A DNA stretch of 64,000 nucleotides from SZUA-368 sp028533045. Its GTDB lineage: Bacteria > Spirochaetota > Spirochaetia > DSM-2461. Position 1 is the first letter of the stretch. Each line of letters begins with the position of its first letter. Both the position numbers and the translations under genes were made by a program. Below, piece by piece: positions 33,954 to 40,439 of the stretch. A model generated the notes under the pieces. The model had not been told where the DNA came from. It was given only the letters and a program-made list of their open reading frames with translations, and made no database searches. The stretch spans positions 1-64,000 of the forward strand of contig JBNAIG010000042.1 in the NCBI GenBank assembly GCA_050031985.1. The letters are read 5' to 3'.

Positions 33954-34567
33954 TGGGCCAGCCGGCCCATTGTAATGTTTGATTTATGAATTTCCCGGCT
34001 CTCCCGGTCCCGCAGAAGGACATCCCTCTCCAGATTTACCAGGTCGCCGGGACGCAGGTTTTTTAAAGTCGTTCTTTCCAGAGTTTCCCCAATCAGCTGA
34101 ACCGAAAGGCTTCTTGCCGTGAGAGAGGCTATGGTCAGGCTTACCCCGTCCAGAGCGACAGAACCTTCCTGAATTAACCCGTCCCGGCCGGAAGAGGGGA
34201 GTCCTACGGTCAGTTCTACTCCTTTACCCCGGGAGACGGTTCGAATGACAGGTACTACCGCAGAAACATGGCCCTGGACAATGTGTCCGTCCAGTCGTCC
34301 GTCGGCCCTTAGAGCTTGCTCCAGGTTAACTTTTGCTTCCGGTTTTAGTCGGTTTAAAGTCGTTTTCCGCACGGTCTCGTAGTAACATTCGGCCTTGAAG
34401 ACTCCGACGGTCCCCCCTGTTACGGTCAGGCAGACCCCGTTTACCGCCACAGAGGCTCCTAGGGCGGGATCTTCCGAAAGGGAGTGCTCTATGGTCAATT
34501 CCAACCCTTCCGGGAGGGCTTTTCGCGCCTTGATTCGGCCCATGGCTTCAATCAGTCCTGTGAACAT
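33938..34567 (-). CDS. ribE: Riboflavin synthase, alpha subunit
   Basis: A 209-residue protein with two similar beta-barrel domains, which converts two lumazine molecules to riboflavin and the pyrimidine precursor. It begins MFTGLIEAMG, typical of the family, with VAVNGVCLTV (about 39-48) in the first barrel and VALDGVSLTI (about 137-146) in the second, and a GHIVQGHVS segment (about 93-101). It overlaps ribD by 16 bp upstream and ribBA by 16 bp downstream, so translation of the three is probably coupled. Confidence 0.96.
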   Translation of the reverse strand: MFTGLIEAMGRIKARKALPEGLELTIEHSLSEDPALGASVAVNGVCLTVTGGTVGVFKAECYYETVRKTTLNRLKPEAKVNLEQALRADGRLDGHIVQGHVSAVVPVIRTVSRGKGVELTVGLPSSGRDGLIQEGSVALDGVSLTIASLTARSLSVQLIGETLERTTLKNLRPGDLVNLERDVLLRDRESREIHKSNITMGRLAQWGYL

Positions 34568-35652
34568 AGAAGCTCCTTCCGGTAAGCATCCACCAGAATG
34601 TCCTTGCCCATAACTTCGTAGCGGCAGTCGTTGAGATTCAGCTTGTTATCCAGGTCGGAAATTTGAAAACCTTCGGAAAAGGGTATTCCCTTGCCCAGAA
34701 GAGAGGGGGCGAGAAAGAGGGAAAGCCTGTCCCAGAGTCCCGAAGCCAGGAAGGAGCCGAATACTCGGGAGCCCCCTTCAACAAAAAGCTGATCGATTCC
34801 CCGCTGGCGTAAATCGATTAGAACTTCTTCAAGGTCCGGTTGGCCCTCTTTCAGACTTACTCCGTGAAAGTGATAGGGGCCTTGGGAAGGAGTGAGGTCC
34901 CTGTCATGGTAAATATGGACTTCGCCCCCCGCTTTGTCCCAATTCTCCGGCACTTGTCCCCTGGTGGAGAGAAAAATACGGGCCGGTTGCTCTTTTGAGA
35001 CAGGCTGGCCTTGGGAATCGCGGATGGTGAGAGAGGGGAGGTCCGCAGAAAGAGTGCCTCTCCCCACCAATATGGCATCGCAGGTGGAGCGGAATTCCAT
35101 GACTTTGCTACGCGATTCGGGCCCGCTTATCCATTGGGATTTTCCCTGTGAGTCGGCCAGGAAACCGTCCAGGGTCAGGGCGGCTTTGAGATGGACAAAG
35201 GGGCGATTGGTGGTGATGAGCGATTCGTAAACCCGATTGAGTGAGGCCGATTCTCTTTCCCGAATGCCCGTTTCGACGGAGAGGCCTTTTTGGCGCAGAA
35301 GTGTTACAGCCTGACCTGCGACCGGTGGGTTGGGATCGAGCCGGGCAATAACTACACGAGAGATTCGGGCTGCCTGAATGAGATCGGTACAGGGCGGGTT
35401 GTGTTTACCCTTTCCCCGGTGGCAGCAGGGCTCCAGGGTTACGTAGAGTTCGGCACCGGCAGGATCTTCCTTGCAATTCTCCAGAGCGGCTTGCTCCGCG
35501 TGGATGCCGCCGTAACGGGCGTGCCATCCCTCGCCGATAATCCGGCCATCCCGTACCACTACGGCTCCCACCATAGGGTTGGGAAGAACCTTTCCCTCTC
35601 CCCGGCGGGCGAGTGTCAGGGCCCGGTCCATATAGAATTCATCGGTATGCAA
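34552..35652 (-). CDS. ribD: Bifunctional riboflavin deaminase/reductase
   Basis: A 366-residue fusion for steps two and three of riboflavin synthesis. The N-terminal deaminase domain (about 1-145) has the zinc motifs HAEQAAL (about 50-56) and EPCCHRGKGKHNPPC (about 73-87); the C-terminal reductase domain (about 147-360) has HLKAALTLDGFLAD and VEGGSRVFGSF. The start codon is TTG at 35650-35652 with an AGGGGG site before it. It is first in the operon ribD-ribE-ribBA-ribH and lies under an FMN riboswitch and terminator. Confidence 0.95.
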   Translation of the reverse strand: MHTDEFYMDRALTLARRGEGKVLPNPMVGAVVVRDGRIIGEGWHARYGGIHAEQAALENCKEDPAGAELYVTLEPCCHRGKGKHNPPCTDLIQAARISRVVIARLDPNPPVAGQAVTLLRQKGLSVETGIRERESASLNRVYESLITTNRPFVHLKAALTLDGFLADSQGKSQWISGPESRSKVMEFRSTCDAILVGRGTLSADLPSLTIRDSQGQPVSKEQPARIFLSTRGQVPENWDKAGGEVHIYHDRDLTPSQGPYHFHGVSLKEGQPDLEEVLIDLRQRGIDQLFVEGGSRVFGSFLASGLWDRLSLFLAPSLLGKGIPFSEGFQISDLDNKLNLNDCRYEVMGKDILVDAYRKELLCSQD

Positions 35653-35744
35653 AAATTACCCCCTTTACGGGGCATCGTTGGGAAAAGGACGTAAAAAGGA
35701 AAAGCCTGCCCGGGATGGGGAAAGCGGTGTTCCCCCATGGGCAT

Positions 35745-35773
35745 AAAAAAACCGGACAGATAAACCTGTCCGG
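35745..35773 (-). terminator. Riboswitch-controlled terminator in the rib leader
   Basis: CCGGACAG (35766-35773) and CTGTCCGG (35752-35759) form a perfect 8-bp stem followed by seven T on the minus strand, 92 bp before the ribD start. It lies just downstream of the FMN aptamer and is presumably formed when FMN is bound. Confidence 0.88.
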
Positions 35774-35796
35774 GGCTGGTCAATGGTTTTACGTGT

Positions 35797-35925
35797 ATCT
35801 TCTTCCATCCGGACTATACCGTCGGCTCTGGAATCTCACCAGATCAACCGGTACAACGACCGGCTCGCGGGCTTTCACCGCCGGTAGGGAATTGCCAATA
35901 CGGCTCACCCTGCCCCGAAGACTTA
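35797..35925 (-). promoter_or_regulatory. FMN riboswitch (RFN element)
   Basis: On the minus strand the leader begins CTTCGGGGCAGGG and runs through the conserved blocks GTGAGCCGTATTGG, CCCTACCGGCGGTG, AAAGCCCGCGAGC, CTGGTGAGATTCC, GCCGACGGTATAGTC to GGATGGAAGAAGATA. All main RFN consensus segments are present. Binding of FMN should favour the terminator at 35745-35773 and shut off ribDEBAH. Confidence 0.95.
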
Positions 35926-35937
35926 ATGTTGGAATAA

Positions 35938-35967
35938 AGCATAGGCGGGGAAGAGGATTTTTGTCAA
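35938..35967 (-). promoter_or_regulatory. Promoter of the rib operon
   Basis: TTGACA (35962-35967, perfect), 18-bp spacer, TATGCT (35938-35943). The -35 box overlaps the stop codon of the upstream small basic protein gene. Confidence 0.6.
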
Positions 35968-36140
35968 GAGGGGTTCTCTTCTCCCTCTTCTGTTATGGGA
36001 GACTCTTCTGTTTCCATTGGTTCTGCAAGGTTCTGTTTTTCCAGTTTTCTATCCTGTTTGCGCTGCAGTTTTTCCTGTCTTTTCTTCTGTTTTTTTAATT
36101 CCTGTTGCCTTTTTGCGTAGGAATAATTTACTTTTCCCAA
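35964..36140 (-). CDS. Small Lys/Arg/Gln-rich coiled protein
   Basis: A 58-residue protein starting at a TTG (36138-36140) with a GGAG site nine bases upstream. It begins MGKVNYSYAKRQQELKKQ, then continues as a basic single helix, and ends in an acidic tail (ESPITEEGEENPS). Many bacteria have similar tiny proteins of unknown role that start with NYxYxKRQxEL and often neighbour RNA-binding genes. Here it follows the RRM protein gene on the same strand, so it may bind RNA or ribosomes. It is too short to be found by size alone; the start codon and family-like N-terminus support it. Confidence 0.75.
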   Translation of the reverse strand: MGKVNYSYAKRQQELKKQKKRQEKLQRKQDRKLEKQNLAEPMETEESPITEEGEENPS

Positions 36141-36164
36141 TTTGAGTTTCTCCGATTGTTATAA

Positions 36165-36191
36165 TTGAAAACAGCCGGCTGAACCGGCTGT
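36165..36191 (-). terminator. Hairpin after the RRM protein gene
   Basis: ACAGCCGG (36184-36191) and CCGGCTGT (36171-36178 region) form an 8-bp stem with a five-base loop, followed by a short T run. It may reduce read-through into the small basic protein gene. Confidence 0.65.
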
Positions 36192-36211
36192 CTTAACATA
36201 GCTAAGTTGAT

Positions 36212-36490
36212 TTAGTATCTGAAGTTGTTTCTGGGTCTTTCCGTTCTTTCCCTTGCCACGTTAACAACAAGGTTTCTGTCCATCCAGGAAGAACCGTTCA
36301 GTTTTTCAATAGCCGCTTCGGCTGCTGCCTGATCTTCCATCTCCACGAAGCCGAAACCCTTGGATCGGTTAGTGTCACGGTCGGTAATGATCTTTACACT
36401 GTTAACCTGACCAAACTCGGCAAACAGGTCTCCCAAGTCGCCCTCCGCTGCATTGAAGCTCATATTTCCCACATATAGATTTGTAGCCAT
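36212..36490 (-). CDS. Single-RRM RNA-binding protein
   Basis: A 92-residue RNA-recognition-motif protein. RNP2 is NLYVGNMS (4-11) and RNP1 is KGFGFVEM (about 44-51), both complete, followed by a short basic tail (RTERPRNNFRY). Such glycine-poor, short RRM proteins occur in cyanobacteria, spirochaetes and proteobacteria and are often cold-induced RNA chaperones; that role is inferred. A GGAG ribosome site lies before the ATG. The 273-bp gap upstream (36491-36763) is very AT-rich and holds a short AGGGG/CCCCT hairpin at 36664-36678 but no gene. Confidence 0.94.
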   Translation of the reverse strand: MATNLYVGNMSFNAAEGDLGDLFAEFGQVNSVKIITDRDTNRSKGFGFVEMEDQAAAEAAIEKLNGSSWMDRNLVVNVARERTERPRNNFRY

Positions 36491-36763
36491 AACTACTCCT
36501 TTTCTGGTTTTCCAGAAATAAATTTGTTAAGAAACCAAAGTATTCCCAAATCAATATGATGAAAATTAGTAATTGAAACAATTATAAACGATTAAAATAT
36601 GAAAAAATAATACTTGAATTTAATAAACTTGTTACACCGTATAGGAAGTTTTCTTTATAAACAAGGGGCCTGTCCCCTATTATCTTCTATTCATAAATAA
36701 AAAATATCCTCTCTCTGCCGTAAAGGATTGTTTGTTTAGTGAGTGTATGATAATTAAATAGTT

Positions 36764-37663
36764 ATGGGTAATGTTAAAAGACATGTTCTGTTTCTTGTTG
36801 TTGTTTTCTTTTTTACCGGATGTTTAAGTAATAAAACTCTTGAAGATATTCAGGGGGAAGGAATGGCTCTTCCCGAGAAATTTTACTGTACCCGGGAATT
36901 TACCACATGGGAATCAGTAATTATCCTACCCGTTGAAATTGAGGGAAAAAAGAAAAACTTTCTTTTTGATACGGGCGCTTCTTTGACTGTCCTTAACAGA
37001 GAGGAACCGCAGGGGAGAAAAATAAAAGTCACCGGAGCGGATAACAGAAAGGGAGAAGCCTACATGGAAAGAGGAGTTTCTCTGAATTTGGGAGAGGTGG
37101 AATTCAAAGACTTTACAGCTTTAAATCTGCCTATGGAGGATTTTGAGTCTCATGTGCCCGACTTGGGAGGACTCATAGGTCAATCGGTGATCAATAAGGC
37201 GAACTGGCTTATAGATTATCCTCATCAGAAAATAACCTTCTCCTCCGATTCTTTGATTGATGAGAGTTTTGAAAAAATAGAGATTCAGGAGATAAGAAGT
37301 ACCTTCTATCTTCCCCTTACGATTGCCGGCAATGAGTACATGGCTAAAATAGATCTTGGTTCCAACGAAGCTTTGACTGTACCGGCCGATTCGGAGTTGG
37401 CCAAGATAATTCGGGATAAATATGACTTTGAAGAGACCGATGACTGGAACTTGTCAATAAATGGTTTGGGCAGGGCTTTGAAGAGTACCGGACAGGTTGA
37501 TTTAACCATGGGGGGATTCGAGTTCGACTCGGTAAACACGGTTATCAAAGAGTCCGGTAAACTTCGTGTAGGCAATAAGTTCTTCCAGAATTATATCATC
37601 TATTTGGATATGATGAATTCAGCCTTTTACATTAAAAAATATCACGCATTGGAGCTTGAATAG
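36764..37663 (+). CDS. Lipoprotein with retropepsin-like aspartic protease fold
   Basis: A 299-residue predicted lipoprotein: the signal peptide ends in a lipobox-like FFFTGC with Cys20. The mature protein looks like two related halves. The first has the catalytic LFDTGAS (about 67-73) and a later GLIGQSVI (about 138-145), as in pepsin/retropepsin folds. The second has a similar position reading KIDLGSNEAL (about 197-206), where the Thr is Leu, so it may not be catalytic. It is probably anchored in the periplasm. A GATAAT box ends nine bases before the ATG. Its end overlaps the convergent ABC permease gene by 22 bp. Confidence 0.75.
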   Translation: MGNVKRHVLFLVVVFFFTGCLSNKTLEDIQGEGMALPEKFYCTREFTTWESVIILPVEIEGKKKNFLFDTGASLTVLNREEPQGRKIKVTGADNRKGEAYMERGVSLNLGEVEFKDFTALNLPMEDFESHVPDLGGLIGQSVINKANWLIDYPHQKITFSSDSLIDESFEKIEIQEIRSTFYLPLTIAGNEYMAKIDLGSNEALTVPADSELAKIIRDKYDFEETDDWNLSINGLGRALKSTGQVDLTMGGFEFDSVNTVIKESGKLRVGNKFFQNYIIYLDMMNSAFYIKKYHALELE

Positions 37664-38463
37664 TGCTTCATCCCCCATTTCCACATGGCCAGGGAGAGTC
37701 CCACCAAGGCTGCCGTAAGGCAGGGAACTGCCACCGGAACCCAGGGGTACAGATCGGGCCGAAGGAAGTAAGCCACCGGATAGTAAGCACTTACTGCAAA
37801 GGGGAGCACAAAGGTGAGGAAGCCCCGAATCACGGCGGGGAAGATTCCTATGGGGTAGCGGTTGAACTCGTAGATCCAGCAGACCGGGAGGAGAATGGAA
37901 CTTACCTCGGGAATCTTGAAGGAGAGGGTGGAGAGGCTCATGAGTATGGCGAACTGAATAAGCATATTGCAGAGCACGGCTACCACGAGCCAGAAAATCA
38001 TACCGGCTCCCACGTTCAGGGCCATCTGGTTCAGGGAGCTGATCATGACCACCAGGCCCACTATGGCCCCGCCGGAAGCCACGACCTGCACATCCAGGGC
38101 GATGAGCTGGAAGAGGGTGGAGCTGGGGCGGATGATAAAGGTGTCAAGGAGCCCCCGGCGGACGATGAAGCTGAGTCTAAAGGGGGAGTCGAGGAAGACC
38201 CGGGAGAGTTCCCGCCCCAGGGTCACAAAGCCAAAGAGGAAAATCAGCTCGGTCCTGTTGTAGCCCTCCAGTTCGGGGACTCTCTGGTAGATAGTGTTGA
38301 TAAAAATGAGAAAACCCGCCTGCATGGCCATTCCCCCGAACATGGCCACGAAGGTGTCCGCCCGGTATTCCACCAGCCTCTTGCCGTAGTTGGAGAGGTG
38401 AACGCCGTAGAGTCCTATGTAATAAGCAATTGTCTGAAATATATTTCTTTCCGGTGCTTTCAT
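37642..38463 (-). CDS. ABC-2-type transporter permease (second subunit)
   Basis: A 273-residue membrane protein with six hydrophobic helices, of the ABC-2 permease group that often occurs as two different permease genes beside one ATPase (formerly DUF990). Visible features are an N-terminal amphipathic segment, FGFVTLGRELSRVFLDSPF (about 75-93) and RRGLLDTFIIRPSS (about 101-114), which resembles the coupling region of this family. It starts one base after the previous permease gene. Substrate unknown; relatives are often involved in export of lipids, drugs or antibiotics. Confidence 0.85.
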   Translation of the reverse strand: MKAPERNIFQTIAYYIGLYGVHLSNYGKRLVEYRADTFVAMFGGMAMQAGFLIFINTIYQRVPELEGYNRTELIFLFGFVTLGRELSRVFLDSPFRLSFIVRRGLLDTFIIRPSSTLFQLIALDVQVVASGGAIVGLVVMISSLNQMALNVGAGMIFWLVVAVLCNMLIQFAILMSLSTLSFKIPEVSSILLPVCWIYEFNRYPIGIFPAVIRGFLTFVLPFAVSAYYPVAYFLRPDLYPWVPVAVPCLTAALVGLSLAMWKWGMKHYSSSNA

Positions 38464-38464
38464 G

Positions 38465-39292
38465 TCAGCCTCCCTGTATAACGATGATTTTCATGGCGTG
38501 ACGCCAAATCAGCATGGCCACTCCGTAGAGTAGGGCCGCCCAGATTAACTGTTCCCCCAGAGCCAGGGGAATCTCTTTCCCCGCAATATCCCCGGTCCAG
38601 ATGGAGAGGGGGATGTAGGCCATTCCCTTAAAGGGCAGGTGTTCCACAATGACCTGAAGCCAGTGGGGAAAGAGCTTGAAGGGAATCAGAGTCCCCGCGA
38701 AGATATCCACTATGGCCCGCTTAGCTATCTGGGCGCCAAAGATATTCCGGGTCCAGAAGGCCATGGTCAGTATGACCAGATTCAGGGCAAAGCCAATGAG
38801 GAAGCCTATGAGCAGGGAGAGGGGAAAGGCCAGGGCCGCTGCCGTCGTGGGAGGCAGGGAGACCCTAAGCCCAAAAATCATGAGAAGCAGAACGGGAATA
38901 TTCACCCACATAAACTCGGAGAGGAAGTAGGAGAAGCTTTCCACGAAACGCTGTCCCTGCAGGCTTATGGGGCGCAGCAGGTCCAGGGCCAGATCTCCGT
39001 TACGGATGCGGTAGCCCATGGTCAGAAGGGGGCGCCGTTCCGCCGGGGAGAGACGGGCCATATTGACCGCCTGTCCAATCATGACGTAGGTAATTAGTTC
39101 GTCCCAGTCCATGGGGAAGGAGGTGGAGTTATTATAAACCGCCTTCCAAACCATATAGTACATCACCGCATAGAGAAGGGTGGTGAAGATGGTCATGAAA
39201 AAGGCAAAGCGGAACTGGATCCTCTCCTTCACATAGATGGCTATTAGGCCCCAAAAGCGGTTAAATCGATTCATGGGAAGGGCTGCTGTCAT
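38465..39292 (-). CDS. ABC-2-type transporter permease (first subunit)
   Basis: A 275-residue membrane protein with about six helices and the same family features as its downstream partner, including a region RIRNGDLALDLLRPISLQG (about 93-111), which parallels RRGLLDTFIIRPSS in the partner. The pair should form the membrane channel. It overlaps the ATPase gene by 4 bp (ATGA). No regulatory or accessory gene is in the operon, and the cargo cannot be predicted from sequence. Confidence 0.85.
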   Translation of the reverse strand: MTAALPMNRFNRFWGLIAIYVKERIQFRFAFFMTIFTTLLYAVMYYMVWKAVYNNSTSFPMDWDELITYVMIGQAVNMARLSPAERRPLLTMGYRIRNGDLALDLLRPISLQGQRFVESFSYFLSEFMWVNIPVLLLMIFGLRVSLPPTTAAALAFPLSLLIGFLIGFALNLVILTMAFWTRNIFGAQIAKRAIVDIFAGTLIPFKLFPHWLQVIVEHLPFKGMAYIPLSIWTGDIAGKEIPLALGEQLIWAALLYGVAMLIWRHAMKIIVIQGG

Positions 39293-40305
39293 ACCAACAC
39301 CTCCTCCTTGATTCCTTCTTCGTAAATCCGCTTGATGATGGCTTCAATATCTTCGTCGCTGATGGAGAGGTCCACCGGATTGGATTCGGAGAGAAGGGAG
39401 CGCATTAGTTCGGCGCTGTCCGTTTTAAGCTGATCAAAGCCGACGGTGACCTTGCGGCCGTCCGCGTCCACGATGAGTCCTTGAGTCTTCTGGGCCGCCC
39501 GGGCGGCTTCTTCCGCTTCCCTTTCGTCTCTAAGCATCATGGATATGGTTTTTTGGGTGGCGTATTTTTCCCGGATCAAAGCCAGGTCCCCATCGTACAC
39601 AATAGTTCCCTTGTCAATGATAACCAGCCGGGGGCAGATCCGTTCCACATCGCCCAGGTCGTGGGTCGTAAGAAGGACTGTGACATTTTCTTCCCGGTTG
39701 ATTTGGCGGATGAATTCCCGGATCCGGTCCTTGGCCATCACATCGAGTCCTATGGTGGGCTCGTCAAAGAAAACCACTTCCGGATCGTGGAGGAGGGCGG
39801 CAATGATTTCGCCTCTCATGCGCTGGCCCAGAGAGAGGGTTCGCACCGGTCGTTTAAGCAGCTCATGGATGTCCAGAATCTCCGTAAAATGGTCCAGTTT
39901 TTTTTTGAAGGTACCATGGGGAATAGTGTACATGTAGCGTAGATACTCGAAGGAGTCGATCAGGGGCAGGTCAAAAAGAAGCTGGGACCTTTGGCCGAAG
40001 ACGGCGCCGATCTGGTAGGCATTCTTTTTTCTTTGCTTGTAGGGTACGAACTCTCCCACCTGAACCTCGCCGGAAGTCGGAACGAGTATCCCGGAGAGCA
40101 TTTTTATGGTGGTAGACTTGCCCGCTCCGTTAGGTCCCAGGTAGGCTACACTTTCTCCGCTCTCGATAGTCAGGTTTACATTTTTAACCGCTTCCACCTC
40201 TTTGTACTGGGGCGAAAAAAGACTCTTTACCGCACCGAATCGTCCTTTATGACGCACTTCGGTAACAAAGGTTTTAGATAAATCGGTAACTTCAATGAAC
40301 GACAT
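39289..40305 (-). CDS. ABC transporter ATP-binding protein
   Basis: A 338-residue ATPase. Walker A is LGPNGAGKST (about 57-66), the signature is LSLGQRMRGE (about 157-166) and Walker B is VVFFDEPTIGLD (about 176-187). The N-terminal extension with TEVRHKGRFGAVKSLFSP and the C-terminal 90 residues fit the ATPases that partner DUF990-type permeases. It is first of three genes on the minus strand with a GGAAGGA ribosome site, and a short palindrome lies before it. Confidence 0.92.
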   Translation of the reverse strand: MSFIEVTDLSKTFVTEVRHKGRFGAVKSLFSPQYKEVEAVKNVNLTIESGESVAYLGPNGAGKSTTIKMLSGILVPTSGEVQVGEFVPYKQRKKNAYQIGAVFGQRSQLLFDLPLIDSFEYLRYMYTIPHGTFKKKLDHFTEILDIHELLKRPVRTLSLGQRMRGEIIAALLHDPEVVFFDEPTIGLDVMAKDRIREFIRQINREENVTVLLTTHDLGDVERICPRLVIIDKGTIVYDGDLALIREKYATQKTISMMLRDEREAEEAARAAQKTQGLIVDADGRKVTVGFDQLKTDSAELMRSLLSESNPVDLSISDEDIEAIIKRIYEEGIKEEVLV

Positions 40306-40319
40306 TATTCCTTCCCCCC

Positions 40320-40334
40320 GGACAGTTTCTGTCC
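40320..40334. promoter_or_regulatory. Palindrome near the ABC operon transcription start
   Basis: GGACAG-TTT-CTGTCC is a perfect 6-bp inverted repeat. On the minus strand it begins five bases after a TATAAT box, so it overlaps or follows the predicted start of the ABC-transporter transcript. It could be an operator or a 5' hairpin. Confidence 0.35.
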
Positions 40335-40439
40335 ATGATTATAGTTAATTGAGGTTCAATACTACAGGAAGGAGAAAAAAAGGACCAGAGTTTTTTTGTG
40401 GCTATTTTTCTTAGAGTTGTTTTTTCCCTATTCGCCTTT

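Noticed and set aside
37663..38481. 272-residue plus-strand ORF
   Set aside because: It is antisense to the ABC permease gene, with a His/Gly/Glu-rich composition typical of shadow frames.
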